Assembly (NCBI GenBank): GCA_025617745.1
Contig: CM046853.1
Location: forward strand, 37,394,625-37,458,624
DNA from: Heliocidaris erythrogramma
Taxonomy: Eukaryota > Echinodermata > Echinoidea > Camarodonta > Echinometridae
Length of the DNA stretch: 64,000 nt
Direction of reading: 5' to 3'
Under the pieces are notes generated by a model. It was not told where the DNA came from. It did not search any database and worked only from the letters and a program-made list of their open reading frames with translations. The translations under genes were made by a program, and so were the position numbers. Shown here one piece after another: positions 44,282 through 57,400 of this stretch; position 1 is the first letter of the stretch; each line of letters starts with the position of its first letter.

Positions 44282-45091
44282 CACTAAAGGAAAAAAGAAA
44301 CTTATAAAAGTTCAAGAGATCACCAAATTAAATTCTCTGCATGGAAATGTACCAAATTTGGATATAATGTTGATTCAATGCATGGCTTTAAATGACAGTC
44401 AATAACAAAAAGTTTTCTTCAATGCCACAAAAGAAATGTGCACTGAAGCAAAGGACTCTCTAATCCCCAAGTCACAAAGACAAACTGCAGCCTTGTACAC
44501 CATATGCATGTCAATGAATGAAACAAAAGAATTTCAAAAGGGATTTGCAAGTTCATATCCAAACAGATTAATAGCCAGTATGTCCACCTCTAGCTTGCTG
44601 GCAAGCTGTACACCGTCTTCGCATGCTTCCGATCAGATTCGCGATGGTAGCCTGGGGAACATTGTTCCATTCCTCTTGCAGTGCTGCAATGAGCGTCTCC
44701 CTATTGATGGGTTGTCACGCCTTGACACACGTCGACCAAGCTCTTCCCAGGGATGTTCAATTGGGGAAAGGTCTGGTGAACGGGTGAACCATGGCAGAAC
44801 ATCAATATCCTCTTGCTCGAGGGGTGCAAATCCCTTTGAAATTCTTTTGTTTCATTCATTGACATGCATATGGTGTACAAGACTGCAGTTTATCTTTGTG
44901 ACTTTGGGATTAGAGAGTCCTTTGTTTCAGTGCACATTTCTTTTGTGGCATTGAAGAAAACTTTTTGTTATTGACTGTCATTTAAAGCCATGCATTGAAT
45001 CAACATTATATCCAAATTTGGTACATTTCCATGCAGAGAATTTAATTTGGTGATCTCTTGAACTTTTATAAGTTTCTTTTTTCCTTTAGTG
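44282..45091 (-). mobile_element. Tc1-like element with 268-bp TIRs and a transposase remnant
   Basis: The left TIR 44282-44549 (CACTAAAGGAAAAAAGAAAC ... GGATTTGCA) is mirrored almost perfectly by 44825-45091. TA flanks both ends (44280-44281 and 45092-45093), the Tc1/mariner target. The 275-bp centre read on the minus strand gives VLPWFTRSPDLSPIEHPWEE then LGRRVSRRDNPS, the C-terminal part of a Tc1-type D,D34E transposase including the last acidic residue; a frame break follows. The first two catalytic Asp residues are gone. It is a long-TIR, non-autonomous derivative; transcription through it would give a long double-stranded hairpin. Confidence 0.88.
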
Positions 45092-46389
45092 TATGTCATC
45101 AAAGTGCCAGTTTTGATTAAGCATATTTTTATCTACTTTTGATTAAGAATATATCTTCTTATTTGTTTTTGTAAATACTATACATGTAGCTGTTACATCT
45201 TACTGTAGGTAATTTGTATGCGACCAAGAAACGCAGAAAGTATATCAGTACATGTGCAGTATCTACTTGTACCTGAAGATAAAAGAACATTAAAATGTTC
45301 AAGCAGTTGAACCAAATGTATGGTAAATATTTACATTGAGTTTAATGAATATACATGTACATGTAGGCTTACATGTATGAATTTTGGACAACGCCTGTAA
45401 TCAGTGGTGTAGACAAACATGTATTCATACAATGGATGATTAATAGATTATTTGCAACAGACAATTTTGCATTTGTATGCCACTGTGCTTTCATCAAGTG
45501 TAGGCCTAAACTTTTTTCTTTTTTTATGCTTTAACTTTTGTCCTGTTAGGAAGCAAAGCCTGAAATCATAGCATTCTTATCAGTGTATACATGTACCTTT
45601 ACAGACTAAACAAACTTCATAGTCTGTTTGTGATCTACTTTAATAAGCTTAGAATTAAACTTGCCATCCATAAATGGCAATTAAGAAAAAAAGAAGGGTA
45701 GTATTAAACTAGTATTTGTATAAAGCCCTTGTTAGTGGTTTTGAATGTTCTTTCTTTCATGGTACTCTTCTTTCTTTCATGGTACTCTTCTGTTCATAAG
45801 TTCTATACAAGGAAATAAGATGTACATGTACATGTATTTTTACAATGTTACAGAAATGTATGTACAATGTACTGTTGTCACTTATACCCACTGTGGAGGG
45901 TATTATTCAAATGTCAGACAATAGAATTAGTCATGCATGTTAGAGTAAACATGGGTTCCTTGCAGAGTCCACCCAAGCAGGGTCTGTTTGTTCATTGATT
46001 AGCAGGTAAGCAAGGAGTCACTGTCACAAGCCAGTGGGTTCATGATGAAGTGAACAACACGTTGAATGAGCAGTCGGTCCATGGGTTTATGTATATATGT
46101 GGAACTCTTTAGTCTTGTCTTGCCAGTGATTGTCAAGTGCTGTGTAGTCTGAAATGACTGGATTGGTAGAATGGATGTTTAGCTTTGCATAGGAGTAACA
46201 CAGCAAGTGGTGCATTTGATGATTGGTAACATCAAAACATTGATGTAGCTTGGTATGTTGGTCAATATGAAATATCATGTTCTGCTTTTTTCATGTTAAT
46301 GCTTAAACTGCTGTAGTGTGTGTTCTGGTAGTGAGTTTCATAGTGGTACTGGTTTCTTGTTTGTAGACAGGAATGTACAGTTTGAAATA
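45092..46389. other. intergenic stretch, no gene seen
   Basis: AT-rich. TTCTTTCTTTCATGGTACTC is tandemly duplicated at 45749-45790. No exon is recognised. Confidence 0.5.
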
Positions 46390-46911
46390 TTAAAGGGGAA
46401 ATCCACCCTGGTATTCAGTTGATTTGAATAAAAGCAGAAAAATGAGAGAAATAGATTAGTGAAAGAATAAGCAAAATCTGTTAAGAAAGTTATGAATTTG
46501 TGTTTAGTTGTAATCTGTGACCTACAATGTTCAGTGTATGGTGCGAGTTCCTCTCGCATCTGCACAGTACAGAAAATTTCATAGATTTTTATTTTCTCAG
46601 TTATTGATAAAATATTTGTTTCATACAGATTGTGGGTAAATTATACCAGTAATTTACAATGATTATATCGATGGTGCATGTATGATTAAATAGAAATTTG
46701 TAATTTTTTTTAGTACAGGGTATATGGGAGAGGACCTCACAAGATTCGTCACAGAGTTGCCAAGTTGTGTTTGATTGATTACAATTTCAAAACTTCCTAA
46801 CTTTCTTATTTCTTTTTGGATTTTGCTCAAACTTTCATTGACCTGTTTAACTTTTCTGCTCCTTTTAAAACCAACTTGACAAGTTGACATCAAGATGGAC
46901 TTCCCCATTAA
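46390..46911. mobile_element. TTAA-flanked element, AGGGGAAATCCACC ends
   Basis: The body 46394-46907 begins AGGGGAAATCCACCCTGG and ends CATCAAGATGGACTTCCCCA, imperfect inverted termini. It lies between TTAA at 46390-46393 and TTAA at 46908-46911. The interior arms (GTTAAGAAAGTTATGAATT against ACTTCCTAACTTTCTTA) are also partly inverted. No coding capacity. Confidence 0.7.
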
Positions 46912-47139
46912 AGGGATACTCAACCGCAGATTGTGGACGTTTTAATGCCGCGAGAGGGCACCGTGATCTTTAGCCGAGCATGCCGTTGCCCCGCGGGGCG
47001 CACCCCTCGGACAGACTCGGTGTAATGTAATCCCACTAGTCCAACAGACGCATTCGATGCACAATCTTTGTGTATGAGTGAATGGGGCTTACTCAATCCT
47101 GACTTTCCCCACGGCCGCCTGGTGGCGTATCCCTTTAAC
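46908..47139. mobile_element. TTAA-flanked element, AGGGATAC ends, sharing a TTAA with its neighbour
   Basis: The body 46912-47135 begins AGGGATACTCAACCGC and ends GGCGTATCCCT, between TTAA 46908-46911 and TTAA 47136-47139. It is GC-richer than its surroundings (CCGCGGGGCGCACCCCTC). The left TTAA is also the right TTAA of the element at 46394. Confidence 0.65.
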
Positions 47140-48242
47140 TGTTGGAAGTATTCAAATATTGGATTCTTCTTCCGTGCATGTATTGAGGTCCATAAGACTG
47201 GGCCTCTAGAAGAAGTACATGTGAATGCATATTTGATGCCAAGAGTTTGTGAAATGTGCCTCTGTTCATTATTTTTGTATCCTGTAGGCCTACATAAATT
47301 CAGAACCTATCCACCTGATGGATGATGCACATACATGTAAGGTGTGTGTGGGGGGGGGGGGGGTGAAACTCGCCCTCTCCCATGTGATTTACATGTATGT
47401 AGCGGTCCTTGTGCAATATGATATCTCTGTTTAATACTTTTGTGCATGGCTTCAGTGGTACATGTAAGTACCCCGAGGCATCATTATGTATGTACCCCTC
47501 TAGAACAAATAAATTGCTACTTGCATCAAACTGCGTTGTATCTCAAAAAGGAAACATACATGTAAGAGAACCTGAAACCAACTGAAATGAGATATTTTGT
47601 TGCTTTTCACAATTTTGATATTTTCAAATGCATTTAATGAGTGTTTGTGATGAATTCATTGTTGTGTGTGATATCAGAGACTTTTGTTTTCTTGTATTTG
47701 GAATATATGTGCTGTTATCATTATCAAATGACATAAAATGTCAGCAGTTAAGTGTGTGAATAATTACTTGTATGAAATAATTTTGCTGAAAATCAGAACT
47801 TTTTATATGGTGTGCTTGCATATCAGCCCCAGATCATATCGTCATCGTTTTTACGAACTGACAAATCCATGCGCGGTGCACAGAGTCATGAATCGGCGGG
47901 AAACAAATTTATAGAATTAGACGTTCTTAGATAACAAAATTTGCTTTTGTTGCATAATTTCATGTATCGATATATACATCAAAAGAAAGCTTATGACTTT
48001 AATTTGAAATGGTGTATATTATTATGTATATTAATACGGAATAAGGAAGCACTGGCCATTCAAACACGATTCGACGGTTTGTAAAACTTGTTTTCTCCGT
48101 GGATTTGCGCACGTGCTCGGATTCGTCAGTCCGTAAAAATGACGTTGATATGGAATATGTTTACCTACAGGTCAATGCTTGATGTAAAGTGAACATAATT
48201 AAATTTTTTATGTCTGTCATTTCCTGTATTTGTCTTCCGCAG
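47140..48242 (+). other. upstream of the CDC42 small effector: probable leader intron
   Basis: The ATG exon of the downstream gene begins at a splice acceptor, so this interval is probably intronic to its 5' UTR. It holds a poly-G run at 47348-47363 and a GC-richer patch at 47840-48140. No first exon or promoter was identified. Confidence 0.4.
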
Positions 48243-48497
48243 GTTCAGAGACCTCTTTTTACCAATATTATCTTTCGCACAACAAATCGGATCTCACTGA
48301 AGACTGCTTCAAGAAAGAATTGAAGGCTTTCTGGAATAGGAAGCGGGAAAGAACGGTGAACAGAAGGAGGAAGAGAGAAGAGGAGATATCCAGAGGGGAG
48401 AGGTCGCGAGAAGAGTACCAAGGTGGAGAAACGAAACACAGTCATGAGCGACATGTTGGTGTGTTTTACCTGCTGTATACCTGAACAGCCCCCTCCA
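48243..48497 (+). CDS. CDC42SE2: CDC42SE exon with 5' UTR and residues 1-18
   Basis: The acceptor TTGTCTTCCGCAG ends at 48242. The first 201 bases are purine-rich leader without an ATG; coding starts at 48444. The donor is CCTCCA|GTAAGT at 48498. Another frame across the leader is open but lacks an ATG in the exon. Confidence 0.85.
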
Positions 48498-51400
48498 GTA
48501 AGTAGGATCGCGATTGTTTAATGAATTTCAAAATGATATGAATTTTTTTGTTGTAACTTGTGAAGGCCTACCTGTATTTAGATCATTTCACTAAGAACTT
48601 GAGGATATATCCGTGGTCATATTCCCACAGTGAAGAAAAGTACATTGTAAATTGCAGATTTGTAAATGAACTTTTTCTTGCCAAAGACCACAAATTCCAG
48701 CCAGAGATTTGAATGCTGTAATGTATTGCACTTGATTGGATGAAAAATAATCATTTTATTCCTCCTGAAATGATGCAATTTATCCATTTCCATTTTTGTT
48801 TCTGAATTTCTGAGAGAATGTGCTTTATGTCCTATTTTACAAGGTATAAACAGAGAACTGAATTTACAAAATGTAAAATTGAATGCCTAGCCATGATTAT
48901 TTGTCCACTCTGTGGCAAAGAGGGGGGTAAATATGATTGTTGAAGAAATTGACAAGGGGGGAATGGGATATACAAATCAATACATTGTATTATTGATACA
49001 GTAGCATAAATACAGTAGCATTGAATTAAGTCAAATTATTCCACAACTGAAAAGTAAATTCTTTGTAATGACCATGGAGATAGTGATAATATCACACGAA
49101 GAGGAGCATGTGACGTCAGTCATGAAAAAAAAAAACCAGTGCTGTAAAGTGATTGTTATCTTGCTTAGCACACATTTATTCCCAATGGAGGGGTTGTGCA
49201 CACATGAATCTTATCATTTGTACACTGGAATAAACTTGACTTGTTTCCTGGTCTGCAAGTAATCTAGTTTTAAACCAAAAGTCAAACCCAGAGTCGGAAG
49301 GATGACATGGATGATCAAAGCAGTTCGTGTTGTTTCTGTTACTTTATATGGTACATCCTACATGTACATGTACATGTATTTTCATCTGAGCTATGATTAC
49401 ATGTAAGTCTATTTTTATTGCAGGCCTTCTTAGCTACTTGGAAACGGCTCTCTTCAAAGAAAGTAGACTTTTATGGGCATATCCAAGATATTTGGTCATT
49501 TACTGTAGTGTATAATATATTAAGTACATGTATAGTGCAATTCTCAATATAAAATGATGTTAAATGTGTCATTCCACTTTGTATTTGGCATAATATAAGC
49601 TCTGTATTGTGTATACATTATATTAACCTTATTTAAATACAATATATACATAAAAAACAGACGTGATGGATAATATGAACATGTAGGATAAAATTGCTTC
49701 TACTTGCCCTTATACATGTACGTCCTTCCAAAAGTACCAAAAACAAAATTTTGTGTTTTATGGTGAATAGATGTGTCTTGGGGAAATACTCATGTATATG
49801 TATGAAGAAAAAATAATGTTTACTGATATTTGTTTAGAAGTAAACAATTACATGTACATCTGGTACTGATAGCACCCTGAAGTGGTATGATTGCCTTCAT
49901 GTGTAGTTTGGAACTGCCATCAAAATATCTTTACCAACATGTTGAATGGTCCAAGATCAACAAAATGGCTTTGTTGTTATTTCTTCACACCCAGTTGTTC
50001 GAGAAGCTCTTTTTGCCTTCTTTTTTTGTTGCGGCACGACTGTATGTGCAGCATTCTGCTCTGTATATTTAGTGTATTATTAACAAGGTCTAAAGTCCAT
50101 CATGTCAAACTGTATGGGAACTTTGATCACTTTATGTTTTCGATGCCAAGTTATAAATAACATGAAAGAAATGACGCACAGTCCCCCTCCAGGCTATTTT
50201 GTATGGTACACTGTACTTGTTCAATATCATTGTATTGTTTGTACATGTATATATGCTGAGAAGGAACCAGTATCTTATAAAACTCAAATTGATATTTTTA
50301 ATGTACAAGTGATGCATTATTTTAAGGAGTAATGGTTTGGTTGATCATGATGGCATGTGATATCATTACAGACAAAGTACATGTAGAAGAATCAGATGTT
50401 GGATAATAAACTTGATGGAAGCAAGCACCCCCCCCCCCCCCCCCCGAAAGATCAATAAATCAGTCATTGCGAATGAGTTAACATGTAATCAACTAAATGA
50501 TACCAAATTTAAATCAGAAACAAACAAACAAATGAGTGATCTAGAAGTGATAGATACAGGCATTCAAATGATGTGAAAGTCTTTGAAACATGAGTGTTCT
50601 GTAAAAAAAAGAAAATTGTAGTAAGGGCAACCATGTCATCAGAGAGGAGTCCAATTCCAAAGGTACCTCCTGTCATGAGGGACTTGCATAGCACCCCCCC
50701 CCCCCCCTCCTGTCATCCTCGATATTCACCTGCCTTCACATAAAGCTTGAAGTTTACATGTAGCTTTATAGTTGAGATAGAAAGGGAATGAAAGAGAAAG
50801 AGATTTCAACAGGATAATTGTATTGTGAATGAACTCAGAAAATAAAACATCACTATGTTTTATCAAGGAGTTTATACATTGACTTACAAAAAATCTTTCA
50901 TTACTGGAGTGATGACCTCTAAAAGAATGGTTGAGTCAATGACATGTGGGTCTGGCTTCATTAATCATGATTCCCTGTTGTATTTTCATCTTTCTTTCTT
51001 TTTTTTTGATGTACAGAGGAGGCGGAAGATTGACAGAAGTATGATAGGTCTTCCCACAAATTTCACTCACACTGGCCACATAGGCTCAGGAGACATGGCA
51101 CCAGGCACAGAGAACAACCATGTAAGTATGATTGCTAGATACAGTGACAAATGAAAACCAAACCTGTATGATTGTAACTTGATAAGTTGGTTTGTCATGA
51201 ATGACTTTTCTTTGTCAAGAAGAATCCACTCTTTGTGAAGAACTCACTGCCCCCTTTGCATATTAAAGGAGAATTAACCTCAAACAATAAAGACGATAGT
51301 GTTCAAAGGTGTTATTTATTCCTACTTGTTAGACTATATGGCTTCGCGTCAAAATATACGAGATCGATACGAATCAAGATTTTCTGAGCAAAATTTATCA

Positions 51401-54400
51401 TCTGCTAGCAATATGTATCGTCTGCTAGCAATACATGGGGGCTGCCATTTTTTTTATGTGTACAAGAAGATTTTCTTAATCCAAATGCCCAATTGCCTTT
51501 TTCAAAATTAAAAACCCATTTGAGATTTAAAATATAGAATAGATATGTCAATTTATTTTTAAACTGAAGATTTCCTTATATATTTCTGTTGAAAATCGAT
51601 ATTCGCTTAATATAAATCTATTTTCTAGATACTGTGACGCAATGGACGGAGCAAATTAATTCAAATTTTATGGATGCTTCTTCCCTGAGCATCTATAGCG
51701 GCAAACTATGCATTCACCTGCTTTCGGATAATGGGACTTGAAAAGTCAGAATGCATGCTGCATATATTATGCTCTGCTCTGTTTGGCAAACCCAAGAAAA
51801 TAGATTTTTGTTAAGCAAAACCAGACAATTTAAAAGTATCATTATAAAGATTTAATTTTTATAAATCATGTAAACACCCACTTTATATTTTTCGTCACAT
51901 ATGGGATTTTAGGTAATGAAGAAAATCAATTTAGGTCTTGGATTCAAAATATCTTCCTGACCGGAACATTTCTCAATGGTTCATGTACAAATCCAAATCA
52001 GCAAGAAAATGGCAGCCCCCATGTAAATGAGTAGTAGACGATACCGGGTGTTGGAATATCTTTATTATACCCTTTTCTGATATCTTATTGGAAAATGATT
52101 TAGGCCAATAAGTAGGAATATACTACACCTTTCAATATAAGTAAATTTGTACTCAGGGGTTAATTCTCCTTTAAAGAGCAGGGGAATCCCGGTGTAGTGG
52201 TACACCTGCACATCCCTCTCAGTTATACCGGGAGGAGAGATTCAGTTCACTTTTCCTTTCCCAGGCCCAGGTGATGCCAAATACTTAATAATTGATAATA
52301 ATAATAATAATGATAATAATGATAATGATGATAATGTTAATAATAATAATGATAATGATAATAATGATAATAATAAAGCTGTATAATAATAAAGCTTAAT
52401 TCATAGGGAGAATCTTCAAGATTGAAAGACACAGGGATGCCTTGAAGAAGAAGAAGAAGAAGAAGAATGCAATGAGAATTATGTTATCTGCTTTGCTCCA
52501 AGATCAGTTTCTAACATTAATAAAAACACTCCCAACTTCAACTCTGGACCTAACATTATATCCTAACTCTAAACCTAAACCTAAACCCATTTGCAACACA
52601 TTTTCAACACAAACTCAGACCCTACTGTAAACCCCCCCCCCCCCCAGTGGTTGAGCGAGATTCGCGAATTTTCATGTCGTGAAATAATAAAATCACAATT
52701 GAAACAACATGAAATTATTACAATTCACAAAATTTTCTTGCTGCAAAATTGGCCGCCATTAACAATTCTCGAAAGTTTTTATATCACCAAAGTTACTGGT
52801 TTTACAGTTTATCTTTGACCAAATAAAACCTCAAGCATGTGTCAGATGAAGAAAGAAATGTGAATAGAATATTTTGTATGGTTTCTATATTTATGTGCAG
52901 CTAACCGTATTTCATTTATTGCAGTTTGAATGCATCCATGTATATGCTTTTTAGTTATAAACTTTGAAAATGAGTAATGAGTGAATAAATGAGGAATCAG
53001 GAACAAAATGTTTGTCATCCTTCCTGTAATACCCTTTATACAGGTCAATAGGTTCATCCATGTCTTAAGTGTTTTCAAAAAACATGAATTTTCAAGGAAA
53101 ACAAAGAGTATTGAATATGTTGTTTTTCTGCCAAAATTGAACTACAACTATATCATGAAAATGTAGACTCATACCAGATCGTAGAGCTCTCAGCAGCTTG
53201 CGGGGGCTACTAAATAAAAGTGGCCTTTCCAGCAGTGGAAATATTTAGCCATTGTCTGATGTAAAGCATATCTGTATCAGCTCACTATGTCCATCATTTG
53301 TCGAACCATTGCATGCCATCTCAGTGCTACGTGGTATGACACCCACTTCTAGTTTTGGTTCTATGAACGTATCAACTTTCAAAATCATGTGATCTTTTAT
53401 GAAAGTCAATAAGCTGAGTACCAGTAAGTTGAAACATGATGCCCTTTAGATTGTTAAAGGGTCTCTGAGGCCAAAAAAATAATTTGTATACAGTAAGATT
53501 GTATAAAATTAACCCCAAAGTACTATACCCGGCATTCTACAGGTTAGTGGTTAAGGAGTTTGAAGAAAATAAAGGACAGCGTAATCTTCCGCATGAGCAG
53601 TTTTCTATGCGTGCGTGTTTTTTTTATGCGTGCACGTTCGGCGAATGCCAAGACGTGATAGTGGAATTATCGCTTTGTCGTCTGCTATGTGCAGTGCCGG
53701 GGCTGACAAGCACTCTAAAATAAATTTGGGGCAGAACTTACAGATAATATTCGACCCTAATGAAAAAAAACCAAATGAATAAAGGATACAACGCAAAATG
53801 TTTTTATCGAATAGGAAATTGATTTGGTGCGTAATTTATGGATAATCTACAATCCAAATAAAGCAACAAATGAATGAAGTCATACAATGGAGAATGTTTT
53901 TAAAGAATCAAAAATTGATTTTGGGAGTAACTTTCGGGGATTCTATACCCCAAATAAAACAACAAATGAATGAAGTATACAACGCTAAATGTTTATATCG
54001 AATAGAAAATGGGTTCGGCGCATAAATTACAAAGAATCTACAGACCAAATGAAACAACAAGTAAATTAGAACTAAGACGCAAAATACATATATCGAATCG
54101 AAAATTGATTTGGCGCTTTACTTAGGGATAATATACAACCCAAGTAAAATATGAAATAAATGAAGTATACAATGCAAAATGTGTTTATTGACATGAAAAT
54201 TATAAGTTGGCGCATAATTTATAGAGAATCTAAAACCCAAATAAAACAACAAATGAATCAAGTATACAACACAAAATGTTTATGGCGATTGTAACATTGG
54301 TTTGGTGCATAAATTACAAAGAATCTACAGAGTACAGACCAAATGAAACAAACAAATTAGAACTAAGACGCAAAATACATTTATCAAATCAAAAATTGAT

Positions 54401-57400
54401 TTGGCGCATAACTTAGGAATAATATACAAACCATATAAAAAATGAAATGAATGAAGTATACAACGCAAAATGTTTTTATCGAAATGAAAATTATAAGTTA
54501 GTGCTTAACTTAGGGATAATGTACAACCCCAATAAAACATGAAATGGATGAAGTATACAACGCAAAATGTTTATATCGAATAATTATATCGGCGCATAAA
54601 TTACAAAGAATCTACAGACCAAATGAAACAACAAATGAATTAAAAATAAGACGCAAAATACATATGTCGATTCGAAAATTGATTTGGCGCTTAGCTTAGG
54701 GATTATATACAACCCAAATAAAATATCAAATAAAATGCAAACTGTTTTTATCGAACTGAAAATTCAGTTGGCGCATAATTTATAGAGAATCTACAACTCA
54801 AACAACCAACAGATGAATCAACTATTCAACACAAAACATTTAAATGAAATAGAAAATTGGTTTGGTGCATACATTACAAAGAATCTACATACCAAATGAA
54901 ACAACACATAAAATAGAACTAAGTGAAAAATTCATTTATCGAATTGAAAATTGAAAGTGAAGACATTCCTGAATCGATATATTATTAGGTGAGCTACATT
55001 GTATCGTGATCGATCGACTAATCTTTGCTCAAGTCTTATTTATATTAATTTGGGGGGATTTTATTTTCAAAAATCAATACTCCTGTATGCTGTCACCGTT
55101 GAATGTCGTGTTAAGTTTTCTGGGGTTGATTTTGTTTTTTTCTGTAAACTAACTATACACAAATTATTTCTTCAGGCCTCAGGTATCCTTTAAATTTTAA
55201 TGTTCAAGTTGATGGTTTAAAAATCAATTTAATACTAATCCTATCAAACATATATTCATGTGCATGTAGTTGTTAATTGTAATTCTTTAAGTTTGGAATA
55301 CAAAACTACATGGAGCAACAGTACTGATAATACAATGTAATTTTTTAGGTCGACAGTTAAGGAGTATGAAGGAAATAAAAGATAACACGAAAATGTGAAC
55401 GCGGAACCCAGCTCCTACTTTGGTTCCGCCCAGGCCCTATTTTTTGCAAGCATGCACGGATGCGTCGACTAGTCTGCTAACTTGTCGCTTTTATGTTTAT
55501 CGAGAATATATACGTACATGGGTAATTCCATAAATATGGGAGCCAATTTGTGACATTTTTGGTGTCCCTTTTACATGTTTGTGTGGCTCTGAGTAAAGAC
55601 TCAAATAGTGCAGTACGATTGTAAGGTGATTCTAAGCATGACAATGCAACATTATGCTTGGAGATCACTTTACAATCTCACTCCACTATTGGTGTTTTCA
55701 TTATGAGCCATAAAAACATGTGTGTTTCATATGTAAAAGGGACACCAAAAATGTCACAAATTGGCTCCTTTATTTATGGAATTACCCACATGTAAACCTG
55801 CAATTTCTCTTTATAGAAGTAATATTTGGAGCCCATATTATGAATATTGTAAAGCAACATGGAACCTCTAAAATGCAAAGCAAAATATTTTTTGGTGGTT
55901 GGTACCCTTTAAGTTTTACTGTCAATTTGTCATTTTTTTTCTCTCTCTCTTTCTCTCACACAGTTAAACTCAATCCAAGTACAAATGTCGTCAAAAGGCG
56001 GCTATGAACACCTATCCCCTGTAGCTGTTGACAGAAAACTAATAGATGTTCAAAGATCATCATCAGGTAATATTGTATGAAATAGATATATATTGCAAAT
56101 TTATGAAAAAGCAAAACTGTAAACTTGTGCTGAACTGTAAACATGTGCTGAACTTGTGTTCTTGTACATGACCTGAAATAATTGAACTGTAGCATCTCTG
56201 TGTAGAGATCTTTCTTGAAATGAGATTTGACAGCAGGGTCAGTGTGGGTAATTGGTTTAAAAAAGTGAGAATGTGTACCGGAGTATGTGATGAGGCATGA
56301 TACTATGACCCCTTTCTCACAAGTGAAATAAGAACACTTGTAAGCCTTGTTCAGACATGATGTAGTGAAGTGCCTAAAAAAAAAATACGCTGCAGCAAAT
56401 TTAAACCATGTTACTTGTAAATGAATTGCAAATTGGAGTGCTGAAATGTGTAGCTGCAAGCACCAAAGGCTGTACTCATTTCTGTGAAGCTCACTTGGCT
56501 TATGTCAAGATATATTTTTGTTAGTTTTTTTTTTTTAGGCATTTAACTGTGTCAAGTGTGAACAAGGCTTTAGCAGAATTACCCTCAAAGGTAATGAAAA
56601 TTTAAAGGAACGGGATTCTACTTCATATATGTACATGGTGTATTAAAAATGTGGAAAATTTTAATAGGGAGATCTATTTTTGGACCTCTTACCAACAAGA
56701 GCACTCTTCCCAGAATGTGAACACACAAAAGAAAGTGTGCCAGGAAATACATTCTGCAATTTCATCCATCGTAATACTTGACACGTTAAACGATGTGATG
56801 CCGTGGACAAAAAGGTAATCAAGGAAATGAAGGGAAATTTATAGATTCTGGTCCCCGTCTACAAAAGAGTTGCGATTGATTACAAATGATTTGCAGTTGA
56901 TATCAACCACATCTTCTATCTCTTTGTACAGAGTTGCTATTGATATCAGTTTTGCAAATTATTTGTAATCAATAATCGCAACTCTTTTATAAGACGGGGG
57001 CCCTTCATATTTTTGGTGTGTTTTCCAAAAGAAAGTAATTATGTAAAATATATGGTACATTGGCAAAGTGTGGGTCCAGGCATACATGTAGAGGGCGTTG
57101 GTGCCTTTTTCAGAGGGGCACAAGTCTTACTACTGTAAGTGGAGTAAATGAAAGAGAAGAAGCCTATGTAGTAAGGGTAGGGTGTAGGAAAGTATTCAAA
57201 TCATCTTCATGTTACCTTACCCCTCACCTTTCCTATTTCTTTCTCTCTCCCTCCCTTCCCCTCTCTCGCACATCACTCTCTCTCTTCTATATCTGCGTCT
57301 GTGTCTCTCTGTCTCTTTCTCTCTCTGTCTCTTTCTCTCTCTGTCTCTTTCTCTCTCTGTCTCTTTCTCTTTCTCTCTCTTCCTATCTCTCTCTGTCTCC

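Noticed and set aside
44436..44954. 172-residue plus-strand frame
   Set aside because: It is antisense to the Tc1-like transposase remnant and runs through both TIRs.
48230..48484. 84-residue basic frame (SETSFYQYYLSHNK...)
   Set aside because: It has no ATG within the exon and overlaps the CDC42SE leader; the conserved protein starts at 48444 in another frame.
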